Assembly (NCBI RefSeq): GCF_000244755.1
Contig: NZ_AHOO02000006.1
Coordinates: 186,001-250,000 of the forward strand
From: Leptospira licerasiae serovar Varillal str. VAR 010
Lineage (GTDB): Bacteria; Spirochaetota; Leptospiria; Leptospirales; Leptospiraceae
Reading direction: 5' to 3'
DNA: 64,000 nt
Below are positions 1-9,375 of the stretch, piece after piece; the stretch's first letter is position 1, and each line of letters starts with the position of its first letter. Made by a program: the position numbers and the translations under genes. The notes under the pieces are model-generated. The model was not told the DNA's origin. It worked only from the letters and a program-made list of their open reading frames with translations, and ran no database searches.

Positions 1-1066
1 CCTCCAAACTCTTAGTTCCGAATGGAACGATCATATTGGAGAAAGAAGTTCCTGCTCTTCCTGAATAGGAACGAACTCCGTGGCCGGTAGGAGATACATT
101 ATCTTTTTTAGCCGATTCTAAATTATAAAGATAAGATTTAAGAACCCCGTTTTCTAAAACCTTTGTACGCGCGGATGTAGGAATTCCTTCGGCATCCACT
201 AAGCGAGAACCTGGATAATCCGGAGTATGAGCCTCACAATAAATACTTAATAAAGGAGAAGCGACTTCGTTCCCCAGTTTTCCTACAAGACGGGAAGAAC
301 CTTTTTGGACTGCGTCCGCAAAATAGGGAGAAGAGAACATCCCGAAAATCTGTGGGCTGATACGATTTCCCAAAATGATAGTATATACTCCGCTCGGAAG
401 AGGTTTCGCTCCTAAAAGTTCCGTTCCTCTATGTGCGGCTTCTTTGGCGATATAAGATGGATCAAATTGGGAAATATCCCTACCGGAACGATAGTAACTT
501 CCCATCTTTTTTGCATCACCTTCCGCTACGACTAACCCCGTTCCGAGATAGGCAACATTGGAATCTTTTTTAACGAATACACCTTTAGAGTTCGCGATCA
601 GACTTTGGGTGGAACTTTTTCCCACTCCTACATGTGGAACATTTTCCACTCTTTTGTCCGATTCCCAAGAAGCGTTATCTAATGTGAGTCCAAGCTCCCT
701 CATCCAAGCAAAATCTAATTTTTCTAATGCAGGATTATAATGTTTTAGATCCACTTCCGGCAAGGGTTTCGGTCCCGGAAGTTCCATATCCAATGGATCT
801 GTGATCTCCGTCTGGTCCATTGCATCTCTTACCATTTGGGAAAGAGCTTCTTTACTAAAACGTTCGCTATATGAATATCCTGGGCGGGAATTGTTCAGAA
901 CTCTAATACCCACTCCTCTTGAACGAGAAGTTTCCGTAGAAACTATCCTTCCTTTAAAAACTTCGATACCGATATCTTCCGAGTCGGTAGCGATCAGGTC
1001 GAAAGAATCGATCCCGTAACGTTTTCCTTCTTCCAATACGAATCCGGCTGCTTGCTCTAAATCCAT
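1..1066 (-). CDS. PmbA/TldD-family protease subunit, 3' end cut by window
   Basis: The reading frame starts at the ATG at 1066-1064 and stays open to the window edge, giving about 355 residues. The N-terminus (MDLEQAAGFVLEEGKRYG) and the stretch ETSRSRGVGIRVL are typical of the PmbA/TldD fold. In E. coli, TldD and PmbA(TldE) form a heterodimeric metalloprotease that degrades unfolded peptides and processes modified peptides. No HExxxH zinc motif is visible in the part present, as expected for the non-catalytic TldE-like partner. The start codon overlaps the stop of the upstream TldD gene by one base (TAATG), so the two are probably translationally coupled. The C-terminus lies outside the window. 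Confidence 0.85.
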   Translation of the reverse strand, partial: MDLEQAAGFVLEEGKRYGIDSFDLIATDSEDIGIEVFKGRIVSTETSRSRGVGIRVLNNSRPGYSYSERFSKEALSQMVRDAMDQTEITDPLDMELPGPKPLPEVDLKHYNPALEKLDFAWMRELGLTLDNASWESDKRVENVPHVGVGKSSTQSLIANSKGVFVKKDSNVAYLGTGLVVAEGDAKKMGSYYRSGRDISQFDPSYIAKEAAHRGTELLGAKPLPSGVYTIILGNRISPQIFGMFSSPYFADAVQKGSSRLVGKLGNEVASPLLSIYCEAHTPDYPGSRLVDAEGIPTSARTKVLENGVLKSYLYNLESAKKDNVSPTGHGVRSYSGRAGTSFSNMIVPFGTKSLE

Positions 1067-2448
1067 TATCTTCCCCCCACTAGGATCTCATCCACTTTTA
1101 GGGACGGTTGTCCAACAGTAACAGGAATGGATCCCGACGAAGCGCCACAAGTTCCTGCGGCCAATTCCAAGTCTTTTCCTACCATAGAAATTTTAGGAAG
1201 AATTTCATGACCTTTTCCTATTAGAGTGGCTCCTCTTACAGGCTCGGAGATCTTTCCGTTTCGGATTACGTAACCTTCTTCCACAGCGAAATTGAATTCT
1301 CCGGTCGCCGGGTTTACCGAACCTCCGCCCATTCTTTTTGCGTACAGTCCGAAGTCTACGGATGCAAACATATCATCCAGTGAATCTTTTCCTGCTTCTA
1401 TATAAGTGTTTCTCATTCTAGAGACGGGTGCATATTGATAAGATTCCCTTCTTCCGCTCCCGGTCCGAGGGGATCCTGTTTCCATAGATCCGATCCTATC
1501 GGCAAGATACGCTTTTAAAATTCCGTTCTCTATCAGAAGCGTTTTTTGTGTAGGCATTCCCTCGTCGTCTACATTCAAAGAGCCATACTGTTCTTCGATC
1601 GTTCCGTCATCATAGGCGGTCAGACAGGATTGTGCGATCGACTGGCCTAGTTTTCCTACAAACGGGGAAGATTTTTTACGGATAGCCTCTGTCTCCAAAG
1701 GATGACCGCAAGCCTCATGAAAAATTACTCCGCCAAAACCGTTGCCCATGACCACAGGCATTTTTTTACCTTCTATATAACCAGCATCCAGCATGAAGAG
1801 CGCCCTTTCTCCCGCCTTCCTTGCGATATCTTCTACAGGTAATCCTTCGAAAAATTCGAATCCTTTTAGAGCTCCAGGCGATTCACTCGCTACAAATCTC
1901 TCACCTTGATTTTCGGCAGTCACTGAAAGAAAAAATCTACTTCTCACTCTTAGGTCTTCCACCCAAAGGCCTTCCGAGTTTGCGATCAGAACGTTCGTTA
2001 CTATATCGGACGCACTTACTCCTACTTGTATGATCTTAGAAGAAACTTTTCTAGCGACTTGGTCCGCAGTTTGTAGGAGTTCCAATCTTCTAAAAGGAGG
2101 AACTTTTCTAGGATCGTGAATATTTTTAGAAAAAGAATATTTGGATACATCTCCAGGAAGCGTAAACGTTCCGGAGTTATTTGCAGCTTCTCCCCTGGAA
2201 TCCGCTAAAAGGTGTATTAAAGAAAGTAAATGTTGTTGGTCGTCATTGCTTGTATACGCGTATAAGACATCTGTCCCGTATACCAATCTGATCCCGATCC
2301 CGTAATCGGTAGCTGCAAGTGATTGTTCTATTTTTTGGTCTCTGAGTGAGATGGAAGAATTTCTGGATTCTTCTTCATAAATTTCCACAAAGTCCGCTTT
2401 TCTTTTTTTACCCGCGTCGATCAGGGTCTCTATATTGGATTGATTCAT
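1066..2448 (-). CDS. tldD: TldD-type zinc metalloprotease
   Basis: This 460-residue protein is the catalytic subunit of the TldD/TldE pair. The zinc motif is visible as HEACGHPLE at about residue 245 (HExxxH), followed by the conserved glycine-rich C-terminal half (VGKDLELAAGTCGASSG). The length matches the family (about 450-480). It lies directly upstream of a second PmbA/TldD paralogue and overlaps its start by one base. That arrangement fits a dedicated heterodimer operon. The start ATG has a weak AAGG close upstream. Function is assigned from family knowledge; the natural substrate is not evident from the neighbours. Confidence 0.92.
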   Translation of the reverse strand: MNQSNIETLIDAGKKRKADFVEIYEEESRNSSISLRDQKIEQSLAATDYGIGIRLVYGTDVLYAYTSNDDQQHLLSLIHLLADSRGEAANNSGTFTLPGDVSKYSFSKNIHDPRKVPPFRRLELLQTADQVARKVSSKIIQVGVSASDIVTNVLIANSEGLWVEDLRVRSRFFLSVTAENQGERFVASESPGALKGFEFFEGLPVEDIARKAGERALFMLDAGYIEGKKMPVVMGNGFGGVIFHEACGHPLETEAIRKKSSPFVGKLGQSIAQSCLTAYDDGTIEEQYGSLNVDDEGMPTQKTLLIENGILKAYLADRIGSMETGSPRTGSGRRESYQYAPVSRMRNTYIEAGKDSLDDMFASVDFGLYAKRMGGGSVNPATGEFNFAVEEGYVIRNGKISEPVRGATLIGKGHEILPKISMVGKDLELAAGTCGASSGSIPVTVGQPSLKVDEILVGGR

Positions 2449-2499
2449 AACCTTTTACTTTAGACAGAAATTTTTTGATGATAATGGAAGGAAAAAAGA

Positions 2500-2919
2500 T
2501 CACTCGAATTTAGGGAAAGGTATGCCGACCGGAGCCGAGGCCAAACCTTCTAACGCAAATCGAATATACTCTGGTCCTTTAATATCTTCGTATCTTGGAA
2601 CCAAATGAAAATGCATATGTGCCACTTTTTCAGCGATTAAAACTGTATAAATTTTGGGAGGTGAAAACTTCTTTTGGATCCATTCCGTAGCGAATTGTAG
2701 CGTTTCTCCTAAGTCCTTGAATTCCTTAGGGTCCCAGTCTGAATATTTTTCTCTATGCGAAATCGGTTCTATGTATAGATAGCCTGGGATTTTTTTATCT
2801 TCGGGCGCGTGGCGGATGATAAAAGAAGAGTTTTGATGGATTAGACCTGGGATCTTTGTCCCACGCAGCACGGAACAAATAGGGCATTCCGGAGAAACAA
2901 CTAAGGTCTTTTGGGCCAT
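2500..2919 (-). CDS. HIT-family nucleotide hydrolase/transferase
   Basis: A 139-residue protein with the histidine-triad signature HMHFHLVPRY near residue 103, the active-site HxHxH motif of HIT proteins acting on nucleotide phosphoramidates or dinucleoside polyphosphates. The N-terminus holds CPIC, a possible half of a zinc site. Cytosolic by prediction, with no signal peptide. It starts at an ATG overlapping the stop of the upstream 157-residue gene by one base (TAATG), so the two are likely co-translated. The substrate cannot be told from sequence. Confidence 0.88.
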   Translation of the reverse strand: MAQKTLVVSPECPICSVLRGTKIPGLIHQNSSFIIRHAPEDKKIPGYLYIEPISHREKYSDWDPKEFKDLGETLQFATEWIQKKFSPPKIYTVLIAEKVAHMHFHLVPRYEDIKGPEYIRFALEGLASAPVGIPFPKFE

Positions 2920-3392
2920 TACACCCCACTGCCCTGAGAGATATAGGATTTGTATTTTTCGTAAACTCTGAAGATATAATCCTTATCGGAACAAAAACGA
3001 ATGATACATCTGTAGAAATGATATCTTTCCAGATCCTTTCTTTCTCCGTTCTCATCTACCTTGTATTCTTTTAATAAGGACTTTAACATTCCCAAAAACA
3101 GGGACCTTTCCTTTTGGTTATATCCTTCTTGGGAATAACGCACACCTTCCAATATATTCACGAACTTTTCGGCAGATGCCTGGAATGCATCCGGAGAAGA
3201 AAGGAATTGGGATTTTTCCTCATCTGAAAAAGTGGAAAGATAATCGTGGAATAATGTGAGTTGTATCGCCTCTACTAAGGACTGGGTTTTTGCCTTTGTT
3301 TCGGTATAAAAAGGGGTATTAATGCTATATTCCACAAAATCCTGCCAGGAAGATTTGGTGGTTTGTATTTTATGTAGTTCTAACAGGCTCAT
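2919..3392 (-). CDS. Conserved hypothetical protein, predicted helical, cytosolic
   Basis: A 157-residue protein I do not recognise. It is rich in charged and aromatic residues, mostly predicted helical, with no signal peptide or membrane segment. The C-terminal half (ERYHFYRCIIRFCSDKDYIF) contains two cysteines. It is the first gene of a minus-strand unit and overlaps the HIT gene by one base, suggesting coordinated synthesis. It is divergent from the gene at 3461, with only 68 bases between them for both promoters. Confidence 0.7.
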   Translation of the reverse strand: MSLLELHKIQTTKSSWQDFVEYSINTPFYTETKAKTQSLVEAIQLTLFHDYLSTFSDEEKSQFLSSPDAFQASAEKFVNILEGVRYSQEGYNQKERSLFLGMLKSLLKEYKVDENGERKDLERYHFYRCIIRFCSDKDYIFRVYEKYKSYISQGSGV

Positions 3393-3460
3393 ATATTTTT
3401 AAAGCTTTTCAGTTCGGGGTTTTCGATTATGGTTTGAGTATTACAGGATAAAAGCCGCCT

Positions 3461-4306
3461 ATGTCAAAGGTTTTCCGATTCTTCTTTTTGCTTTTCTTTC
3501 TCTCCTATCCCTTAAGCCTTACCGCTTCCGAAAAATCCTCGGAGGAGTTATTAAATTCATTTTTAGAATGGTCTGGACACCCGATTTTAACGGAAGAAAG
3601 GATCGTTCGTAACTTAAGTAGCGAGTATATCGCAGAGTTAAAAAAAGACTCCGAACAAAGTTTAGTATTGTTTCTAAAAAACGATCTAAAACCTGACAAA
3701 AGACAGAACCAAAAGCCCGGATTGGATAAGCTAAGAAAAGACCTACAAAACCTGGAAAGATTCGAAGGAGTGCAGATCCGATTCCCCGAAAAAGAATGGG
3801 AGACTTTGTTTTACGAAAAAGGAAATTTCCCGGAGTCGTATTACGAATTAGAGACGGGCTCAGTCTCTATCAGATACGTATTTCGTAATCTTCCCTATCA
3901 CCCTTTGCCTAAATGGGGAGAATTAAAATTACAAGGAAATTTCCTACTCTTCTCAGAATCGGGGGCGCTTCTATTATACAAGACTAACCCGGACTTTCCT
4001 ATCAAAGATCTGGACATCAGAGAAGTCCGTACATTCTTCGAGGAAGGCAAAAAGCATGGTGGAAATTCCAAAAACTTCTCAGAAAACAAAACCGAGCTAT
4101 TTTATTTTCCAAATCACAATACCGCTCCCTTCTATATATTACTTCTCTCTAAAATACTTTTAGTATTCTCCTCATTCATTATATTTATATTATATGCGGG
4201 AAGGTTCTGGAAATTCCTTTTGGAACAGACTCGCAGAAGTCATAAGGCAGAAGTTTCGTTTTTAGCGGATAAGGAGAAAGCGGAGAAGGGATTTTTGTCC
4301 GATTAG
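3461..4306 (+). CDS. Hypothetical exported protein with C-terminal membrane anchor
   Basis: A 281-residue protein. The N-terminus has a clear signal peptide (MSKVFRFFFLLFFLSYPLSLTAS, cleavage probably after TAS). A single hydrophobic segment at about residues 222-245 (ILLLSKILLVFSSFIIFIL) is followed by a basic tail, so the central 200 residues should sit in the periplasm with a cytosolic C-terminus. No catalytic motif is recognised. It is monocistronic, divergent from the 157-residue gene and followed by the recA leader. Function unknown. Confidence 0.7.
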   Translation: MSKVFRFFFLLFFLSYPLSLTASEKSSEELLNSFLEWSGHPILTEERIVRNLSSEYIAELKKDSEQSLVLFLKNDLKPDKRQNQKPGLDKLRKDLQNLERFEGVQIRFPEKEWETLFYEKGNFPESYYELETGSVSIRYVFRNLPYHPLPKWGELKLQGNFLLFSESGALLLYKTNPDFPIKDLDIREVRTFFEEGKKHGGNSKNFSENKTELFYFPNHNTAPFYILLLSKILLVFSSFIIFILYAGRFWKFLLEQTRRSHKAEVSFLADKEKAEKGFLSD

Positions 4307-4554
4307 GCCTCGTTTTTACAGGGCAGTTTTACTACAACCCCATTTACTATACAAATATTTGCACTTTTTTCACCCCTCTTCTAATTTTTTGGGTGACATA
4401 AGAGTGAATTCGCGAGAAACTTTTCCCAGGGAATCCGAAGGTTTTTTAGATCCGACCTGGAATTTGTCCGGGACTAAGAGTATCCTTCGTATTAGTAAAG
4501 ATTAGATTCCCGTTAAAAAAGTACACGCAGTTTTATCTGAGGGGGAACCGGGTC
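4307..4554 (+). promoter_or_regulatory. recA upstream region with palindrome and degenerate LexA-box-like site
   Basis: This 248-base gap precedes recA. It holds a perfect 10-base palindrome CAAATATTTG at 4352-4361 overlapping a TATACA hexamer. It also holds TTTGGGTGACATA at 4388-4400, one mismatch from TTTG-N5-CAAA, the form reported for a leptospiral LexA site. Neither is proof of LexA control; both are candidates only. A GAGGGGG ribosome-binding sequence lies just before the TTG start at 4555. Confidence 0.35.
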
Positions 4555-5670
4555 TTGGCAAGAGAAGGAGCTAAAGAGTCCATGAAAAAGCAAAAAGAAG
4601 AAGCACAGGGTTTGGATGATTCCAAGCGCCAGGCCATAGACCAGGCAATGACCCAAATCGAAAAACAATTCGGTAAGGGTTCCATAATGAGATTGGGATC
4701 GGCCTCAGCAAGTGTGGTTGCCCCTGTCATTCCAACCGGGTCCTTGGACCTGGATATCGCCCTCGGTATCGGCGGCTATCCATTAGGACGAATTGTAGAG
4801 ATCTACGGTCCGGAGTCCTCCGGTAAAACGACCCTAACCCTTTCTGCAATTGCAGAATGCCAAAAAAGAGGCGGAGTGGCGGCCTTTATAGATGCAGAAC
4901 ATGCACTGGACCCTGCTTATGCAAAAAAGTTGGGAGTCAATCTGGAGGAACTATTAGTTTCTCAACCGGACAACGGAGAAGAAGCATTAGAAATTTGTGA
5001 ATCTCTAGTTCGAAGTAACGCAATCGATATAGTAGTTTTAGACTCGGTTGCAGCATTGGTCCCTAAAGCGGAGATCGAAGGTGATATGGGAGATTCTCAT
5101 ATGGGTTTGCAAGCAAGACTTATGTCCCAAGCGCTTCGTAAACTGACCGGGACTATTTCTAAGTCCAAGACTGTAGTTATCTTCATCAACCAGATCCGTA
5201 TGAAGATCGGTGTTATGTTCGGTTCTCCCGAAACCACTACAGGTGGAAACGCATTAAAGTTTTATAGTACGATTCGTTTGGATATCCGTAAGATTGAAAC
5301 TCTAAAGGAGAAGGAAGAAGCCACCGGGAACAGAGTGCGTGTAAAAGTTGTAAAAAACAAAATGGCACCACCTTTCCGTCAGGCGGAATTCGACATAATC
5401 TTTAACACAGGAATCAGCCGAGAAAGTTCTCTCGTTGACTTAGGGGTAAAACACGACATTATTAGCAAATCCGGCGCCTGGTATTCCTATAATACGGAAA
5501 AGATAGGCCAAGGAAAAGAAGCGGCTAAAGAATATCTGAAATCAAATCCAGAGATCGCCTTCCAAGTAGAAAATATGGTAAGAGATCTGAACGGATTACC
5601 CCCTTTAGCACCTGACGGCAAACTTCCACCTGCTCAGCCGTCGGAAGAAGTCCAAAAAGCAGCAGGCTAA
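4555..5670 (+). CDS. recA: Recombinase RecA
   Basis: A 371-residue RecA. Visible signatures are the Walker [10 protein letters not shown], the Walker B region [12 protein letters not shown], and the RecA signature [14 protein letters not shown]. It forms ATP-dependent filaments on single-stranded DNA, carrying out strand exchange and stimulating LexA self-cleavage. The listed TTG start is preceded by GAGGGGG at good spacing. An alternative ATG at 4582, nine codons in, has AGGAG 11 bases upstream; both keep the whole RecA core. The gene is transcribed alone and ends at a strong intrinsic terminator. Regulation by LexA is plausible but the operator here is degenerate. Confidence 0.98.
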   Translation: MAREGAKESMKKQKEEAQGLDDSKRQAIDQAMTQIEKQFGKGSIMRLGSASASVVAPVIPTGSLDLDIALGIGGYPLGRIVEIYGPESSGKTTLTLSAIAECQKRGGVAAFIDAEHALDPAYAKKLGVNLEELLVSQPDNGEEALEICESLVRSNAIDIVVLDSVAALVPKAEIEGDMGDSHMGLQARLMSQALRKLTGTISKSKTVVIFINQIRMKIGVMFGSPETTTGGNALKFYSTIRLDIRKIETLKEKEEATGNRVRVKVVKNKMAPPFRQAEFDIIFNTGISRESSLVDLGVKHDIISKSGAWYSYNTEKIGQGKEAAKEYLKSNPEIAFQVENMVRDLNGLPPLAPDGKLPPAQPSEEVQKAAG

Positions 5671-5703
5671 TTACTACTGGCTTTCTTTTTAGAAACCATT
5701 GAC

Positions 5704-5734
5704 CGCCGGATGAAAACTCATCCGGCGTTTTTTT
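5704..5734 (+). terminator. Intrinsic terminator of recA
   Basis: A perfect 10-base-pair stem CGCCGGATGA / TCATCCGGCG (5704-5713 with 5718-5727) with an AAAC loop is followed at once by seven T residues (5728-5734). It lies about 35 bases after the recA stop and 60 bases before argC. This is the clearest rho-independent terminator in the window. Confidence 0.9.
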
Positions 5735-5793
5735 ATTCCAAGCCTAGTCCCGATTTTTAGGATTGTTTCAAACGCTAGTCAAAAGGAAGACCT

Positions 5794-6807
5794 ATGTCAG
5801 AGATCAGCATCATCGGAGCAGGCGGGTTCACAGGAAAAGAGTTATTAGGATTACTCTCCCGCCATCCAAAATACAAAGCGGTGCATGTTACTAGCGATAA
5901 ACTTGCCGGCAAATCTCTTTCTGAAGTTTTTCCGGATCTAATCTCACCTAAAGATCTAGTTTTTAAAAAACACGAGGATGAGGTTCCAAAAGGTTCCCTC
6001 GTAGTTCTTGCAGTTCCAAACGAAGCTTCCCTAGAGCTTACTCCTAAGTTCTTGGACAAAGGTCATAAGGTAATCGATCTTTCCGGAGTATATCGTCTTC
6101 ATAACCAAGAAAAATTCGAAACGAGCTATAAATTAAAACACAGCAACTTTTCATTAACTGCCAGAGCGGTATTCGGAATACCGGAAATTTTCAGGGACCA
6201 ACTGAAAGGTGCAGACTTTGTTTCCAATCCGGGCTGCTTCTCCACTTCAGTCATCTTAGCTTTGTATCTTTTGGGTAACCTAAGAAAGGAGATCAAACCA
6301 AGGATCGTCGCAGATTGTAAATCAGGGATTAGCGGTGCAGGAGGAAGAGTAGAAGACGGAGGATTTTCCTTCAATGGTGTGTATGAGAATTTCAGAGCTT
6401 ACAAAATTTTAAGTCACCAACATGAGCCTGAGATCCAAGAGTATTGTTTCGCAGGATCCGGATTATCAGAACCCGAGGTTTTATTCGTACCTCATTTACT
6501 TCCGGTATACAGAGGGATTTTATCCACGATCTATTTGGAAGCGAATTCCGATAATCTACCTTTTATGGAAACTTTGACCGCAAATTCCAAATCGGAACCT
6601 TTTATCCGGATCAGAAAAACTCCGGAGGAGATAGATCTGGCAAAAGTCCAACATACGAACTTCTTGGATATAAGCATGAGACAAAGAGGAAAAAATATCA
6701 CGATCGTTTCCGCTTTGGATAATCTAATGAAGGGAGCGGCAAGCCAGGCTTTACAAAATATAAATTTAATGTTGAACGAGCCGGAAACTCTTGGCTTACT
6801 TCCCTAA
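5794..6807 (+). CDS. argC: N-acetyl-gamma-glutamyl-phosphate reductase
   Basis: A 337-residue ArgC, third step of arginine synthesis: NADPH reduction of N-acetylglutamyl phosphate to the semialdehyde. The N-terminal dinucleotide-binding loop [16 protein letters not shown] and the catalytic cysteine in SNPGCFST (about residue 147) are both visible, as is HQHEPEI. The start ATG follows AAGGAAG. It begins a tight series: the acyl-CoA ligase follows after 5 bases. argD-like lies about 23 kb away, so arginine genes are dispersed. Confidence 0.96.
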   Translation: MSEISIIGAGGFTGKELLGLLSRHPKYKAVHVTSDKLAGKSLSEVFPDLISPKDLVFKKHEDEVPKGSLVVLAVPNEASLELTPKFLDKGHKVIDLSGVYRLHNQEKFETSYKLKHSNFSLTARAVFGIPEIFRDQLKGADFVSNPGCFSTSVILALYLLGNLRKEIKPRIVADCKSGISGAGGRVEDGGFSFNGVYENFRAYKILSHQHEPEIQEYCFAGSGLSEPEVLFVPHLLPVYRGILSTIYLEANSDNLPFMETLTANSKSEPFIRIRKTPEEIDLAKVQHTNFLDISMRQRGKNITIVSALDNLMKGAASQALQNINLMLNEPETLGLLP

Positions 6808-6812
6808 TCCCT

Positions 6813-8741
6813 ATGGAAAAAAGAAGCATCTATCATCTGGTCAGGGACTCTTGTATCCATTACAAGGACAGGCCCTTCCAATGGATCTGGGATGAAAAAT
6901 TAAAATCTTTTTCTGGGATCTCTTACTCCGAGTGGTTCTTAAACCTGGAAAATCTTTCCGGTTTTTTCAGACAGAAAAATCTAAACAAAGGAGATAAGGT
7001 AGGCCTATTCTGCGACAACAGAACAGAATGGGCATTATGCTCCTTCTCCGTAATGTGTTCGGGTGGAGCGGACGTCCCAAGAGGATGTGATGCGAGCGAA
7101 GATGAGATATTTTATATCCTGGATCATACCGAATCCAAGATCACTTTTATAGAAAAAGAGCAGGTCCTGGTCAAATTAGGCAATATTTTAAACAAATTAA
7201 AACATCTAGAAACTGTAATACTCATAGAGCCTGAGGAAAACTTTTCCTCTTTGGCAAAATTGAAAGTTTCTTACCCTAAAATCGAATTTATAGATCTGGA
7301 AACTGCAATCTCTCAAGGTAGAGCCTGGGTCGAAAAAAAAGGAAAATCTCTTCTTCATTCCGTAGGAGAATCCTTAACTGAGAACGATATCGCGACGATC
7401 ATCTATACTTCCGGGACCACCGGAGTTCCTAAAGGTGTGGTCTTAAAACATAGATCTTTTACCTGGACAATCAACCAATTACAACAATTCGTGCCCGCAA
7501 ATTATTCGGACAGAGTCGTAGTCTTTCTTCCGCCATGGCATATCGCGGAAAGAATTCTAGAAACTGCGCTTCTTTCTTGGGGCGCCTCGCTTGCCTGCTC
7601 CAATGTTTCTCAGCTTACTCGTGATTTCGAGATTATCAAACCTACAGTTCTTGTTTCCGTGCCCAGAGTTTGGGAAGCATTGTATCGAAGGATCTGGGAT
7701 AAGGTCTCCAAATCCTCTCCAACAAAACTTGCAATTTTTAAAACGGCAGTCCGGATCGCTGAGACCTATAATTCTCTTTTAGACACCGTTATCGGAAATT
7801 ATTCGGAAACTGAAAATAGTAATAAAGAGGAGAAGTTAACCGACACAGTGGTTTCTGTCCTACTTCTTCCCCTATTCTATTTCTTAAATATTTTGGCCCA
7901 GAAGGTACTTGCACCAGTTAGAGCCCTATTCGGTGGACAACTTAAGTTTGCATTCTGCGGAGCGGGCGCAATGCCTCCTAAGATCCAATTTTTCTTTCGT
8001 TCTATGGGAGTTCCCATTATTGAAACATATGGTATGACCGAGACTACAGGAATGGGTGCCCTGGGTAGTTTTCCGATCCCTAAAACAGGATCGATCGGAC
8101 AAGTATTCCCCGGGGCGCATATAAAATTAGTCGGCGAGCAAAACGAGGTGGTTTCTAAACCGGGAGATAAAGGGATCGCATGGCATAAAGGCCCTCATGT
8201 AACTGCCGGATATTATAAAAATGAGGAACTCACGCGGTCTAATTTTGTGGACGGATGGTTTAACTCGGGGGACTTATTCGTCTGGACCAAGACCGGTGAG
8301 TTAAAATTCGCAGGCAGGGCAAAAGATACGATCGTTCTTTCTTCCGGGGAGAATGTGGAGCCTGAACCCATAGAAGGAAAAATTTTAGAAACAGGCTGGG
8401 CACTGACTGCAATAGTTATTGGTCAGGACCAAAAATTTTTAGCGGTTTTGATCGTTCCGGACTTTGCCAAAGTTAGAGATCATTTTTCCTCACAGGGAAT
8501 TTCTCTTCCAAATGAGAATTCTGCTCTGGTACAAGACCCGAAAGTGCTGAAGTTTTACAAAGATCTGATCAAGAATACGATCTCCGAAAAGAACGGGTTT
8601 AAGAATTTCGAAAAAATTAACGACTTTCGCCTTTTAGACAAGGAATTCGAAAAAGGAAAAGAACTCACCGAAACCATGAAAGTGAAAAGAAATAAGGTTG
8701 CAGAACTCTATGCGCATCTGATAAAAACGATCTTTCTTTAA
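6813..8741 (+). CDS. Long-chain acyl-CoA synthetase (AMP-forming)
   Basis: A 642-residue adenylate-forming enzyme of the long-chain fatty acid CoA ligase group. The AMP-binding motif YTSGTTGVPKG is near residue 199, GMTETTG near 408, and the hinge region GRAKDTIVLSSGENVEPEPIE near 510, with a C-terminal lysine-rich segment. It activates fatty acids to acyl-CoA at the membrane surface. Leptospires use long-chain fatty acids as main carbon and energy source, so the role fits. It is placed between argC (5 bases) and a phosphorylase-like gene (4 bases), an operon of unrelated functions. Exact chain-length preference is unknown. Confidence 0.93.
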   Translation: MEKRSIYHLVRDSCIHYKDRPFQWIWDEKLKSFSGISYSEWFLNLENLSGFFRQKNLNKGDKVGLFCDNRTEWALCSFSVMCSGGADVPRGCDASEDEIFYILDHTESKITFIEKEQVLVKLGNILNKLKHLETVILIEPEENFSSLAKLKVSYPKIEFIDLETAISQGRAWVEKKGKSLLHSVGESLTENDIATIIYTSGTTGVPKGVVLKHRSFTWTINQLQQFVPANYSDRVVVFLPPWHIAERILETALLSWGASLACSNVSQLTRDFEIIKPTVLVSVPRVWEALYRRIWDKVSKSSPTKLAIFKTAVRIAETYNSLLDTVIGNYSETENSNKEEKLTDTVVSVLLLPLFYFLNILAQKVLAPVRALFGGQLKFAFCGAGAMPPKIQFFFRSMGVPIIETYGMTETTGMGALGSFPIPKTGSIGQVFPGAHIKLVGEQNEVVSKPGDKGIAWHKGPHVTAGYYKNEELTRSNFVDGWFNSGDLFVWTKTGELKFAGRAKDTIVLSSGENVEPEPIEGKILETGWALTAIVIGQDQKFLAVLIVPDFAKVRDHFSSQGISLPNENSALVQDPKVLKFYKDLIKNTISEKNGFKNFEKINDFRLLDKEFEKGKELTETMKVKRNKVAELYAHLIKTIFL

Positions 8742-8745
8742 TCAG

Positions 8746-9375
8746 ATGAGCGACCTTAAAATCCAGGACATTCTTTTCTGCGCGGCTTTCGCGGGAGAAA
8801 TAGACAAATTAAAAACGGATCCTAGGATCCACACTTTCGAAGCGGGCATCGGAGAATTGGAAGCGGCCATCAATCTCCAGAAATATCTTTCAGATCCTGA
8901 AAGTTGGAAACCTAAGGCGATTCTAGGGATAGGCTCCGCAGGAGTATATACCTGGATCCCTCGAAAAGAGTGGGAAGGTAAATTTGGACTTTCGAAAGTA
9001 TTCGCTAATTACCAGATCGCATTCTTGGATAAAAAGATCAGACTTCCGGAAAGTATGACTTTTAGATACGAGTTCCCCGACTTACAATTCCCTTTTGACG
9101 GAAACGATTTCGTAGAATCCGCGACAAACGGAACTGGTTCAGTCACCTTGGAAGATCTTAGCCCCCGAGCCTTAGAAAGGATCAAGGGAGAAGGCCTAGG
9201 CTTTGAGAATATGGAAGCGTTCGGCCTTGCAAAAGTATGCAATCTATTTAATATTCCTTTCGGAACAGTATTCGCACTTACGAACAAAGTAGGACCGAAA
9301 GGAAGTGAAGAATGGAAGCTTTCCTGGAGAAAACACTCCGATAGACTCCAGGAGAAGATCTTGAGTTACCTTTGA
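8746..9375 (+). CDS. Nucleoside phosphorylase/hydrolase superfamily protein
   Basis: A 209-residue protein. The C-terminal motif FENMEAFGLAKVC corresponds to the conserved Glu-Met-Glu substrate-binding region of the purine-nucleoside phosphorylase / MTA-SAH nucleosidase / futalosine hydrolase superfamily. GIGSAGVY fits the glycine-rich loop, and TNKVGPKGSEEW the closing helix. It could be a futalosine hydrolase (menaquinone pathway) or another nucleosidase; neighbours do not decide. It is the last gene of the argC unit, and its TGA directly abuts the stop of the convergent patatin gene with no terminator. Confidence 0.75.
   Translation: MSDLKIQDILFCAAFAGEIDKLKTDPRIHTFEAGIGELEAAINLQKYLSDPESWKPKAILGIGSAGVYTWIPRKEWEGKFGLSKVFANYQIAFLDKKIRLPESMTFRYEFPDLQFPFDGNDFVESATNGTGSVTLEDLSPRALERIKGEGLGFENMEAFGLAKVCNLFNIPFGTVFALTNKVGPKGSEEWKLSWRKHSDRLQEKILSYL

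Noticed and set aside
2795..3055. An 86-residue minus-strand frame across the HIT/unknown junction
   Set aside because: It runs out of frame over two better-supported genes.
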